DNA from: Clostridium sp. 26_21
GTDB lineage: Bacteria; Bacillota; Clostridia; TANB77; CAG-508
DNA: 64,000 bases
Direction: 5' to 3'
Assembly (NCBI GenBank): GCA_001915995.1
Contig: MNRO01000021.1
Coordinates: 62,001 to 126,000 of the forward strand
This document shows positions 53,036 to 61,788 of the stretch, piece after piece. The notes below the pieces were generated by a model that had not been told where the DNA came from, made no database searches, and was given only the letters and a program-made list of their open reading frames with translations. The first letter of the stretch is position 1. Each line of letters starts with the position of its first letter. A program made the position numbers and the translations under genes.

Positions 53036-54418
53036 ATGCCAAATATTGAAAATATTAAAAAATATCAAAAAATACATATGATAGGAATTGGTGGAATTAG
53101 CATGAGTGGAATTGCAGAAATACTTGCTAATTGGGGTTTTTCTGTTTCTGGAAGCAATAATGTTGATTCAGAAATTTTACATACTTTAGAAAATGCAGGA
53201 ATTAAAGTATTTGTTGGTCATGATGCAAAAAATGTAATTGGAGCTGATTGTGTTGTTTATACAGCTGCAATCCATCAAGACAATCCAGAACTTGTACATG
53301 CAAAAGAACTTGGAATTCCTACTATAGAAAGATCTGATTTCTTAGGCGAACTTACAAGATGTTATAAAAATACTATTGCAATTTCAGGAACACATGGAAA
53401 AACAACTACAACATCACTTGTTTCTTTATGTTTCTTAGAAGCATTAAGAGATCCAAGTATACAAGTTGGTGCAATAATAAAAGAACTTGATGGAAATTAT
53501 AGAGTTGGAAATAGTGAAAATTTTATAATCGAAGCTTGTGAATATGTTGAAAGTTTTTTAAAATTTAGTCCAAAATCCGAAATAATTTTAAATATTGATA
53601 ATGATCATCTAGATTATTATAAAAATTTAGAAAATATAAAAAATGCCTTTATTAAATATGTAAAATTACTGCCTGAAGATGGGCATTTAATCATAAATGC
53701 TGATGATAATAATTGTTTAGACCTACCTGTTTATTCAAAAGCTCAAGCAATTAAATATGGTATCGAAAATGATGATGTTGATTTTCAAGCAAAAAATATT
53801 AAATTTGATGATGAAGGAATGGCTGAATTTGATGTTTATAAATATAATGAATTTTATGAACATATTTCACTTTCTATTCCTGGAAAACATAATGTTTTAA
53901 ATGCTTTAGCTTGTATTGCTTTATGTGATACTTATGGAATTTCAAAAACTGATATAAAAAATGCTATTCATAAATTTAAAGGTGCTGATAGAAGATTTGA
54001 ATTTAAAGGTATGTTAAATGGTGCTAGAGTTTATGATGATTATGGTCATCATCCAACAGAAGTTAAAGCTACTGCAAAAGCTTTAAAAAACAAAAAATAT
54101 AATAAATCTTGGGTTGTATTTCAACCACATACATATAGTAGAACATTTAATCTTTTAGATGATTTTGCAAATGCTTTACTTGAATTTGATAATATCATTG
54201 TTACAGATATTTATGCAGCAAGAGAAACTAATACTTATAATATTTCTTCAAAAGATTTGGTTAATAAAATAATTGAATTAGGAAAAAATGCTATATATCT
54301 TCCTTCTCTTGAAGAATGTGCTTCTTATTTAAAAGAGAATGTAAAAAAAGATGATATTGTTCTTACTTTAGGTGCTGGAACTGTTACAAATATAGGACCT
54401 ATGATTGTTGAGAGATAG
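53036..54418 (+). CDS. murC: UDP-N-acetylmuramate--L-alanine ligase
   Basis: Adds L-Ala to UDP-MurNAc in the cytosol. 460 residues: N-terminal IGIGGISMSGIAEIL, the ATP loop SGTHGKTTTTSLVS, EACEYVESFL, NIDNDHLDYY and C-terminal DDYGHHPTEVKAT and FQPHTYSRT. Start behind AAGGAGAG. Monocistronic. Confidence 0.97.
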   Translation: MPNIENIKKYQKIHMIGIGGISMSGIAEILANWGFSVSGSNNVDSEILHTLENAGIKVFVGHDAKNVIGADCVVYTAAIHQDNPELVHAKELGIPTIERSDFLGELTRCYKNTIAISGTHGKTTTTSLVSLCFLEALRDPSIQVGAIIKELDGNYRVGNSENFIIEACEYVESFLKFSPKSEIILNIDNDHLDYYKNLENIKNAFIKYVKLLPEDGHLIINADDNNCLDLPVYSKAQAIKYGIENDDVDFQAKNIKFDDEGMAEFDVYKYNEFYEHISLSIPGKHNVLNALACIALCDTYGISKTDIKNAIHKFKGADRRFEFKGMLNGARVYDDYGHHPTEVKATAKALKNKKYNKSWVVFQPHTYSRTFNLLDDFANALLEFDNIIVTDIYAARETNTYNISSKDLVNKIIELGKNAIYLPSLEECASYLKENVKKDDIVLTLGAGTVTNIGPMIVER

Positions 54419-54434
54419 TTATAAAACTATCTCT
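54411..54434 (+). terminator. Convergent terminator built over the murC stop
   Basis: AGAGATAGTT / AACTATCTCT hairpin, with the murC TAG in the first arm; T-rich afterwards. Confidence 0.65.
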
Positions 54435-55052
54435 TTATTCTTCCCCAAAAATTTCCCCATCTGATTCAATTGTTTCAATATTCATCTTATTTTCTTTTTG
54501 AGAATCAGCTTCATTTCGAGCAATTTTTTCATCTTGTTTTTTCACTTCTTCACTTTTTTCCTCTTGATTCTTATTACAATCCGATTTTTTACAATTCTTC
54601 TTTTTTATATCTTCTAAAATTCTTTTTGTTCTTTCATCTTTTTGACAAATAGATTTATTAAACATTTCATTAATTTTCTGCATTAAATCTGGAACATAAT
54701 CTATAAGTCTATCAATACAAGATTGATGGTCAACAGGCATTAATTTTACATTATCTCCTTGCACAACTAAAAAAGCAACTGGATTTATTGAAACACCTGC
54801 CCCTGCTCCACCTCCAAATGGTAATTTGTATTCAATTTCTTCATCTTTGTCTTTCATTCTATATTGTTTTATAGTTTCACCTGTAAATTCACTTCCACCT
54901 GCTGCGAATCCAAAAGATACTTTAGAAATTGGAATAATTGTAATTCCATTCATTGATTGAATTGGCTCACCTACTATAGTATTCACATCTACCATGTTTT
55001 GAATACTATTCATTGCTGTCATCATTAAATTTTCAATAGGATGTTCTCCCAT
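54435..55052 (-). CDS. ytfJ: Sporulation protein GerW/YtfJ
   Basis: 205 residues: HPIENLMMTAMNSIQNMVDV, VGEPIQSMNGITIIPISKVSFGFAAGGSE and the Gly-rich PFGGGAGAGVSINPVAFLVV define the GerW family, needed for germination in Bacillus. The C-terminal 80 residues are a charged Lys/Glu tail with two Cys (KKNCKKSDC), longer than in Bacillus. Downstream of the DUF2953 gene with 8 bases between, as in Bacillus ytfI-ytfJ. Confidence 0.93.
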   Translation of the reverse strand: MGEHPIENLMMTAMNSIQNMVDVNTIVGEPIQSMNGITIIPISKVSFGFAAGGSEFTGETIKQYRMKDKDEEIEYKLPFGGGAGAGVSINPVAFLVVQGDNVKLMPVDHQSCIDRLIDYVPDLMQKINEMFNKSICQKDERTKRILEDIKKKNCKKSDCNKNQEEKSEEVKKQDEKIARNEADSQKENKMNIETIESDGEIFGEE

Positions 55053-55060
55053 AATATCAC

Positions 55061-55651
55061 TTACCTTACTTTAAAATTTAGATTTTTATTTAAGGATTTA
55101 TCCATAAACCTTTCCTTTATATTGTCTTTTATAAATTTATATATATAATGCATCAAATATATTGTAAATATACCATTTAGATTAATTTTTAATAAATTTC
55201 TATTTGCATAAATTGGCAAAATCTGATATTTCGACTTTTTTATAATTATTCCCAATATTCCAGCCAAAATTCCCACTAATATTGCAGTTATTCCTGCATC
55301 TTCTGTTCCAATCTTGACATTCAAATCTATATTTTTTATATCTATATCAATATTTCTAATCAATTCAATATAATTTATTTTTATATCTTTATTTTTTAAA
55401 ATTTTTATATCAAAATCACTTGCTTCGAATTTCACATCTTTCATTGGTAAACTTCTTACATTTTTTCTAAATAATTTAATTTTATTAAACAATAATAAAT
55501 AAACATATATTTTTCCATCTTCATTTACTTTTTCTTCTGCATCTGTATCAATTATAAGATTTTTTATATCTATACCAATTTTACTTGTATGTATTGCAAT
55601 TATCAAAATTGTAAATATTCCTAATATAAAAAGAAAAAACAATATTATCAA
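55061..55651 (-). CDS. ytfI: DUF2953 membrane protein (YtfI-like)
   Basis: 196 residues with an N-terminal helix (about 1-20), a later hydrophobic stretch (about 120-135) and a basic C-terminus. The short body and position before ytfJ match the DUF2953 family. Function unknown; associated with sporulation through ytfJ. Confidence 0.78.
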   Translation of the reverse strand: MIILFFLFILGIFTILIIAIHTSKIGIDIKNLIIDTDAEEKVNEDGKIYVYLLLFNKIKLFRKNVRSLPMKDVKFEASDFDIKILKNKDIKINYIELIRNIDIDIKNIDLNVKIGTEDAGITAILVGILAGILGIIIKKSKYQILPIYANRNLLKINLNGIFTIYLMHYIYKFIKDNIKERFMDKSLNKNLNFKVR

Positions 55652-55698
55652 CTCTTTTCTTAAAAGTTATAATATTATTTTTTCCTATTTTTTCTTTT

Positions 55699-56466
55699 TT
55701 AATCTTCAATTTGTTTTGGGTGAAATTTTGACTTTTCTACCTCTATGTCTCCAAATAATTCATCTTGTTCTGTTACAACTTTATTTCTACGTGACATTTC
55801 TAAAAGACCTGTAAATGCTGTAACAACTTCATTTTTACTATGTTTTTTTAGTGTAAATAATTTATTAAATGTAAATTTCTTATATTTTATTAATACTCTA
55901 TACATATCTTTTACTTTATCTCCAACAGAAAATGTTTCTGTTATCGCTATTTTCTCAATATTTGCAGCATTTTCATTTATTTTTTCAGTATTTGTTTGCA
56001 ACAATTTTTGATAAACTTCTGGTATTATATTCGGAGTATATTCTTTTTGAATTTTTTGTTTTGGTAATTCAATTTCTTCTGTCATTTTAAATAATCTTTT
56101 TGAATTTACTAAAAATGCTTCTTTTAATTTTTTTGTTATTTCTTTATATTTTTTATATTCAATTATTCTTCTAATAAGTTCTTCTTCTGTAATTTCTTCC
56201 TCTTCATTTTCTACTTTTGGTAATAAATGTTTTGATTTTAAATATAATAATGTTGATGACATAACTAAAAATTCACTTGTTATATCTAAATTCATTTTTT
56301 CCATTTGATTTATATAATCTATATATTGATCTGCTATTTCACTTATATTTATGTCATAAATATCCATTTTATTTTTGTCTATTAAGTGACATAATAAATC
56401 TAATGGACCTTCAAAATTTTCTAATTTTATTGAATATATTTTTCCCATTGTAATTAAATTTTGCAT
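55699..56466 (-). CDS. scpA: Segregation and condensation protein ScpA
   Basis: Kleisin subunit of the SMC-ScpAB condensin. 255 residues: ENFEGPLDLLCHLIDKNKMD, YIDYINQMEKMNLDITSEFL, MSSTLLYLKSKHLLP and a C-terminal winged-helix FTGLLEMSRR. The ScpB partner, usually adjacent, is not in the window. AAGGAAGG start site. Confidence 0.95.
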   Translation of the reverse strand: MQNLITMGKIYSIKLENFEGPLDLLCHLIDKNKMDIYDINISEIADQYIDYINQMEKMNLDITSEFLVMSSTLLYLKSKHLLPKVENEEEEITEEELIRRIIEYKKYKEITKKLKEAFLVNSKRLFKMTEEIELPKQKIQKEYTPNIIPEVYQKLLQTNTEKINENAANIEKIAITETFSVGDKVKDMYRVLIKYKKFTFNKLFTLKKHSKNEVVTAFTGLLEMSRRNKVVTEQDELFGDIEVEKSKFHPKQIED

Positions 56467-56509
56467 TTGTTTTTCCTTCCTTTAAGCTATAACTCTATCC
56501 AAAATTAAT

Positions 56510-57013
56510 TTATTCATATTTGCTTATTGGATATCCTTTTCTAAACAAATATTGATTAATTTTTTCTTCTTCCATATTTTCTGCTTTTTTTCTTCTTATT
56601 TTTTCTATACATTTTTTTTCATATTCTTCAAGTTCTTCTCTATTATCTTCTATATATTTTTCGACTAATTTTTTGTCTAATCCTTTTTCTAGAAGTTTGT
56701 ATTTTAATTCTCTTATTGATAATATTTTTAACATCATATATTCATTTACTTGTTTTTGAATAAATTGATAATCATCTAAATAATTAGCTTCTTTTAGATA
56801 TTCAATTATTTCATCAAGTAATTGTTCATCTATTTCATTTTTGAATTTTTTTCTTACTTCTTGCTCTGTTCTTTTTTTATATGTAATATATTTCATTATT
56901 CTTGTTTTAGCTTTATCTTTTCTTTTTAAATCATCAATTTTAGTAGTTTTTATATCTTCTAAATCTATTGATTTTAGTGATTTAAAATCATCTACATTGT
57001 TTATAATTTTCAT
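56510..57013 (-). CDS. recX: RecA regulator RecX
   Basis: 167 residues: TRIMKYITYKKRTEQEVRKKF, EYLKEANYLDDYQF, RELKYKLLEKGLDKKLVEKY and QYLFRKGYP, three tandem three-helix repeats typical of RecX. Binds and inhibits RecA filaments. scpA follows 43 bases downstream. Confidence 0.9.
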   Translation of the reverse strand: MKIINNVDDFKSLKSIDLEDIKTTKIDDLKRKDKAKTRIMKYITYKKRTEQEVRKKFKNEIDEQLLDEIIEYLKEANYLDDYQFIQKQVNEYMMLKILSIRELKYKLLEKGLDKKLVEKYIEDNREELEEYEKKCIEKIRRKKAENMEEEKINQYLFRKGYPISKYE

Positions 57014-57161
57014 TATGTTTGCTCCTTTTGATTAATTTTATATGATTTTTTATTTTTTTGCAAGATTTTTCAAGTATATTTTGGCTCAATAAATTAATAC
57101 TATAAATAAGGTTTTGTTTTGAAACCTTTAATTGTAATTTTTAGAAAGGAATTTAGACATT

Positions 57162-57662
57162 ATGAGTAAAAAATTGTTTCTTGCAATTGGTTTGGCTATA
57201 GCAATAATATTTTCTTTTTCTGTTACTTTAAGTTTTGCTACTGAAAATACTATGCAAAATGCTGGCAATGATGTTGTTAATGGTGTAAGAGATGTTGTTG
57301 GTGGAGCTGAAAATGCTGTTGAAGATGCTTTAAAAGGTGTTGGAGATGGAATAAATGATATGACTAATATGAACAATAACAACAATAATATAAATACTAA
57401 TACAACAAATACTACTGATAATAATGATATTATGACTGGTATTGGTAATGATGCTAATACAGCAGTTAGAAATACTACAGGTTATAATGCTACTAGAACA
57501 GCAACAGATACAAACACAGCTAATTTCTTAGGTATGAATTCTACTATGTGGACTTGGCTTATAATTGCTGTCTCAGCTGCTGTTATTATTGCTCTAATTT
57601 GGTATTATGCTTCTTCTAATAATAAAAGAACTAATTACTATGATGATAATAATAATCATTAA
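57162..57662 (+). CDS. Secreted Asn/Thr-rich protein with C-terminal membrane anchor
   Basis: 166 residues: signal peptide (1-27), an amphipathic region NAGNDVVNGVRDVVGGAENA, a low-complexity Asn/Thr/Asp stretch (about 68-120), a transmembrane helix (about 128-150) and a short charged tail ending in Asn/Asp. No family recognised; resembles surface-displayed low-complexity proteins common in gut Clostridia. AGAAAGGA start site. Confidence 0.65.
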   Translation: MSKKLFLAIGLAIAIIFSFSVTLSFATENTMQNAGNDVVNGVRDVVGGAENAVEDALKGVGDGINDMTNMNNNNNNINTNTTNTTDNNDIMTGIGNDANTAVRNTTGYNATRTATDTNTANFLGMNSTMWTWLIIAVSAAVIIALIWYYASSNNKRTNYYDDNNNH

Positions 57663-57676
57663 TCTTTAAATATATG

Positions 57677-57711
57677 AAAAAATACACCTTCAAAAGGAGG
57701 TGCATTTTTTC
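57677..57711 (+). terminator. Terminator of the Asn/Thr-rich protein gene
   Basis: AAAAAATACACCTT / AAGGAGGTGCATTTTTT hairpin with a T-run; it contains an AGGAGG by chance. Confidence 0.75.
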
Positions 57712-57737
57712 TTCTATAAGGATATATTGGTATAATA

Positions 57738-58748
57738 TCATTTTTTTGTTTTAATTGCATTTTGAATCAATTTATCAAGTAATTCTGAATACCTAATCCC
57801 ACTATTTTCAAATAATTTCGGATACATACTTATTGAAGTAAAACCTGGCATTGTATTTATTTCATTTATATAAACTTTATTAGTTACATTCTCCAAAAAA
57901 AAGTCAACTCTAGAAATATTTTTTCCATCTATAACTTTAAAAGCTTTTATTGCAAGTTTTTTTATTTCTTCAATTTTTTCTTTATCAATTTTTGCTGGTA
58001 TAATTGTTTGAGAATCTGGTATATTATATTTTGCGTCAAAGCTATAAAATTCTTCAGCAGATTTTATTTCTCCAACTGTTGAAGCTTTTATTTCTCCATC
58101 ATCTAAAATAGCACATTCTATTTCCTTTCCATTAATTCCTTCTTCTATTAAAACTTTTTCATCATATTGTGTAGCATATTCTATTGCTAATTTTAATTCT
58201 TCATTATTAATTACTTTTTTTACTCCAACAGATGAACCTGAATTAGATGGTTTTACAAACATCGGAAATTTCAATTTTTTAGTTATATTTTCTATTTTTA
58301 ATTCACTTTCATCAAAGTTTTCATTTATCATATAATATTCTGATTTTCTCTTTCTAATATATATATACTTAGTCTGTGGAATTTTTGCCTTTTCAAATAG
58401 TATTTTTGTATAAACTTTATCCATTCCGTTTGCAGAAGCTAGAACTCCACAACCTACATAAGGAATTTGAAATAACTCTAACATTCCTTGAATTGTTCCA
58501 TCTTCTCCATCTTTTCCATGCAAAACTGGAAATACTACATCTAATTCTTTTAATAACCATATTATATTATAAACTTCTTCTTTTTCTCCATTTTTTATTT
58601 CAAACCATTTTCCATATTTATTTATATATATTTCATGTATTTCATAATTTTCTTTATTTAAATTTTCTATTATTGATCTAGCAGACATTTTTGAAACATC
58701 ATGCTCTGTTGAAATTCCACCATAAATAACCCCTAATCTAATCATCAT
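57738..58748 (-). CDS. ddl: D-alanine--D-alanine ligase
   Basis: ATP-grasp ligase making D-Ala-D-Ala for cell-wall precursors. Start chosen at the ATG at 58748, 6 bases after AAAGG; ATG at 58745 is equally possible and the one at 58754 overlaps the site. Motifs: LGVIYGGISTEHDVSKMSA, HGKDGEDGTIQGMLE, FVKPSNSGSSVGV, EEGINGKEIECAIL, and metal ligands in INEINTMPGFTSISMYP. Tyr/Ser details for vancomycin specificity were not assessed. Confidence 0.95.
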   Translation of the reverse strand: MMIRLGVIYGGISTEHDVSKMSARSIIENLNKENYEIHEIYINKYGKWFEIKNGEKEEVYNIIWLLKELDVVFPVLHGKDGEDGTIQGMLELFQIPYVGCGVLASANGMDKVYTKILFEKAKIPQTKYIYIRKRKSEYYMINENFDESELKIENITKKLKFPMFVKPSNSGSSVGVKKVINNEELKLAIEYATQYDEKVLIEEGINGKEIECAILDDGEIKASTVGEIKSAEEFYSFDAKYNIPDSQTIIPAKIDKEKIEEIKKLAIKAFKVIDGKNISRVDFFLENVTNKVYINEINTMPGFTSISMYPKLFENSGIRYSELLDKLIQNAIKTKK

Positions 58749-58809
58749 TCTCATCCTTTCTTAATAATATACTTTATTCTTTATAACATTATTAAAAAAT
58801 AATGTCAAA

Positions 58810-60576
58810 TTATTTTAATGTATCTAAATATGGTAACACCTCACTTAAAATTTTTCCACCAACAGGTGCAGCTACCCCACCCCCTTGATGTCCTCCTTCT
58901 CCTGTTGGATTATATAAAGTTATTAAGAGTACAATTTCAGGATCGTCTGTATTTGCAACTCCACAAAATGATGTAACATATTTTCCTGTATTAACTCCAT
59001 CTTCTGATGTTCCTGTTTTTCCTCCAACTTTATATCCTTCAACTTTAGCATTTTTTCCCGTTCCTTCTGATACAACACTATTCATCATGCTCAAAACTTT
59101 TTCTGCATTTTCTTTTGATATTATTTGCTCTCCTGTTTCTATTGGCATATCCGTTTTTTCACCTGTTTCACTATTTATAATACTTTTTACTATTCTTGGT
59201 TTTATATATGTTCCCTTATTGGCAATACTTGAAACTGCTGTTATCATTTGTAATGGTGTTATTTCAAATCTTTGCCCAAAACTAATTGTTGCCAATTCTA
59301 CAGGGCCTGCTTTTTCTTCTTTTATGAATATACTATTTGCTTCTCCTGGTAATTTTATTCCTGTTTTATTAAACAATCCGAATTTTCTTAAATATTCATA
59401 GTATTTTGTTACACCTATTTTTTGTCCTAATCCTATAAATACTGGGTTACAAGAATTCATTAATGCTAATCTTAAACTTTCTGCCCCATGTGGTCTATAA
59501 TATCTCCAACATTTTATTCTTACTCCTGCAACTTCTATTCCTCCTGTACAACAAAATTGCCCTTGCCTATCTATATCTGTTACTATTCCTTCTTCCAAAG
59601 CTGCAGATGATGTTATTGTTTTAAATACTGAACCAGGCTCGTATGTATCTGATATTGCTTTATTTCTCCACATCTTTTGCATTGCTTTTGTTTTCCCTTG
59701 TGAATCTAAACTTTCCCATTCTGTTTTTTGTTCAGTAGTATGTGGTTCATATGGACTATTTAAATCATATGCTGGATATGTTGCCATAGCTAAAATATCT
59801 CCATTTTTAGGATTCATTGCAATAATACTTCCTCCATCTGTACATACATTGTCAATACATGCTTCTTCAAGATATTTTTCTATAATTGATTGTATAGTCA
59901 TATCTATTGTTAATATTAAACTATTTCCATCTATTGAGTTAACATATTCTTCACTTCCAAGGCTCTCACCAGCTCCATTTGTTTGTCTTTCTATTCTTCC
60001 ATTTTTTCCTTTTAATTCATCATCATATTTAGCTTCAACACCATCTAATCCTTGATTATCACTTCCACAAAATCCTATTACTTGTGCAGCTAAATCTCCA
60101 TACGGATAATATCTTTTCGAATCTTCATCTATATTTATTCCTGTTGTTATTTGATTATCATTCATCCATTTTCTTAACTCATCTGTTTTACTTTTTTCTA
60201 CTTGTTTTACTATTGTTTCTATAGAACTTCTTTTATTTACTTTTTTTAAAACCTTATCATAATCTAATTCAAATATATCACTTATTGCCTTGGCTACTTT
60301 TTCTTTGTTTTCTTTTTTTATATTTCCTGGATTAATTGTCACTGCTTCTACACTTGAACTTATTGCTAATATATATTTTTCTGTTGCATCATATATTGTT
60401 CCTCTTTTAGCCGTTATTTTTCTACTTTGTGATTGTTGACTTATTGCTTTATTATTCAATTCTGCTCCCAAAACTAATTGAATATATCCTAGTCTTATTG
60501 TCAATAATAATATTATAACTATTACAACAAATAAACCATTTCTCATTTTCTTTTTACTTGATAATGATATTGGCAT
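58810..60576 (-). CDS. Class B penicillin-binding protein, SpoVD/PBP2-like
   Basis: 588 residues: signal anchor (about 13-32), N-terminal pedestal with TAKRGTIYDATEKYILAIS, transpeptidase domain with EPGSVFKT (SxxK), NSCNPVF (SxN) and VGGKTGTSED (KTG). No C-terminal PASTA domain, so SpoVD versus FtsI cannot be settled; clostridial SpoVD usually has one. A terminator follows at 60617-60645 on the upstream side. Confidence 0.88.
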   Translation of the reverse strand: MPISLSSKKKMRNGLFVVIVIILLLTIRLGYIQLVLGAELNNKAISQQSQSRKITAKRGTIYDATEKYILAISSSVEAVTINPGNIKKENKEKVAKAISDIFELDYDKVLKKVNKRSSIETIVKQVEKSKTDELRKWMNDNQITTGINIDEDSKRYYPYGDLAAQVIGFCGSDNQGLDGVEAKYDDELKGKNGRIERQTNGAGESLGSEEYVNSIDGNSLILTIDMTIQSIIEKYLEEACIDNVCTDGGSIIAMNPKNGDILAMATYPAYDLNSPYEPHTTEQKTEWESLDSQGKTKAMQKMWRNKAISDTYEPGSVFKTITSSAALEEGIVTDIDRQGQFCCTGGIEVAGVRIKCWRYYRPHGAESLRLALMNSCNPVFIGLGQKIGVTKYYEYLRKFGLFNKTGIKLPGEANSIFIKEEKAGPVELATISFGQRFEITPLQMITAVSSIANKGTYIKPRIVKSIINSETGEKTDMPIETGEQIISKENAEKVLSMMNSVVSEGTGKNAKVEGYKVGGKTGTSEDGVNTGKYVTSFCGVANTDDPEIVLLITLYNPTGEGGHQGGGVAAPVGGKILSEVLPYLDTLK

Positions 60577-60616
60577 AAAATCACCTCTTTTGATTTTATG
60601 CTTGTAAATAAAAAAA

Positions 60617-60645
60617 AATTCCTAGGAAATTTTTCCTAGGAATTA
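60617..60645 (-). terminator. Terminator of the RelA/SpoT-like gene
   Basis: AATTCCTAGGAAA / TTTCCTAGGAATT hairpin, with a long T-run on the minus strand, just after the stop codon at 60651. Confidence 0.85.
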
Positions 60646-60650
60646 AAGGA

Positions 60651-61643
60651 TTATTTAAAACTTTGTGAAAGATGACGAATTTCAAAAACATCAGGTTGAG
60701 ATGCTCCAATTCTGTCTTCTTTTTCAGAATTTCCAGAAAAGCCACTGATATGAAGCTGTGTAAAATCATTGATTCTAAAAGCTTCATTTATCAGTAAATC
60801 AATATCTGTTAATTCTTCTGTTGCATGTCCTCCTGTCTTTTTATAAACATCATGACTTGCCTTTCCGTTTTCAGCCTCTTCCTCCATTTTCTGAGACTTA
60901 AGTTGAATTTCAATTTGTGCACCAGGAATATTGGTTGAATATGCTGTTATTGACAAAGTAAATTGCAATGCTTTATATCCATTTTCCTTAGGATGATGGA
61001 TATAATCTTTTACTTTCGACTCATCAATAAAAAATGGTGTATTCATAATTTCTGCAACAACCTTTTTATCAGCCTCCATTATTTCTTGATTGTCATCTAC
61101 CCATTTTTTAAACTCTTTTGCCATCTTTATGTTTCGAATAACCAAAACATTATTAATGGTGTCATAGATATGCTCGATTGTTTCTTCAATTTCTTCTTCT
61201 GAAGCATCATTAAAGATGATTCCTTTAATTCCAAAACGGTCTCGAATACTTGTTGAGAGATTCATATTTGCTTTGCGCAAAATTTTTGTGAGTTCACTTT
61301 CAAACGACTTGCATCTCGCAATCAGTTCAATACAAGTTGTTTTCCCATCAATAGAATTCATCCACAAAATGAGATACATTATTGTTTTCAACAAGTAACT
61401 CGTTTCGTTTTTCATCTTAATGGTCATTTTCCGATAGTTGATGCAACCTCTAAGACCATCAAGAAAAAGATAAAACTGTTTCGAATCTTCTTCCCCCACC
61501 TCAATTTCAGTCAACAAATCATACTCTTTTTGTGCCCAACTCAAAATATCGTTTGATTGCTGGGCTGCTAAAAAATGAGTTTCCTTGAGTTTAACTATTG
61601 TCTCTTTAGATAATGGTGAATATTTTTCTGCGTTCCGTATCAT
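60651..61643 (-). CDS. Divergent RelA/SpoT nucleotidyltransferase-like protein
   Basis: 330 residues from the ATG at 61643 (9 bases after AAAGG; an upstream ATG overlaps that site). Segments match the synthetase domain: STSIRDRFGIKGIIFND (cf. D-x-x-G-x-R-I-I), VKDYIHHPKENGYKALQ (cf. KDYI-x-x-PK-x-NGY-x-SLH), AQIEIQLKSQKMEEEAENGK then ASHDVYKK (cf. EIQIRT-x-x-M...AE-x-G-x-A-AHW-x-YK). The usual H of SLH is lost (ALQ), and the Arg of DLIGVRI is Lys, so catalysis is uncertain. N-terminal 130 residues are helical with no known domain. The hydrolase domain is absent. Codon use is richer in C/G than neighbouring genes. Confidence 0.72.
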   Translation of the reverse strand: MIRNAEKYSPLSKETIVKLKETHFLAAQQSNDILSWAQKEYDLLTEIEVGEEDSKQFYLFLDGLRGCINYRKMTIKMKNETSYLLKTIMYLILWMNSIDGKTTCIELIARCKSFESELTKILRKANMNLSTSIRDRFGIKGIIFNDASEEEIEETIEHIYDTINNVLVIRNIKMAKEFKKWVDDNQEIMEADKKVVAEIMNTPFFIDESKVKDYIHHPKENGYKALQFTLSITAYSTNIPGAQIEIQLKSQKMEEEAENGKASHDVYKKTGGHATEELTDIDLLINEAFRINDFTQLHISGFSGNSEKEDRIGASQPDVFEIRHLSQSFK

Positions 61644-61660
61644 GACTTTCATCCTTTCTA

Positions 61661-61694
61661 TTTACGCATTTTACGCAATTATGTAAATATTATA
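61661..61694 (-). promoter_or_regulatory. Extended -10 promoter with tandem TTTACGCA boxes
   Basis: The minus strand has TGGTATAAT (61689-61694 = TATAAT). Just downstream lie two direct copies of TTTACGCA (plus-strand sense, 61661-61668 and 61670-61677), placed where a repressor could block transcription of the RelA/SpoT-like gene. Confidence 0.5.
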
Positions 61695-61735
61695 CCATAA
61701 ATTCTAAAAAAAGTATAGCATTTACTTCTAAAAAG

Positions 61736-61744
61736 TGATATAAT
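61736..61744 (+). promoter_or_regulatory. Extended -10 promoter of the CobW-family gene
   Basis: TGATATAAT with no good -35 box; AAGGAGG follows before the ATG at 61789. Confidence 0.5.
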
Positions 61745-61788
61745 TCAAGCGAAATATAATGGTTTAAGCCAAAAAGGAGGAATTTTAA

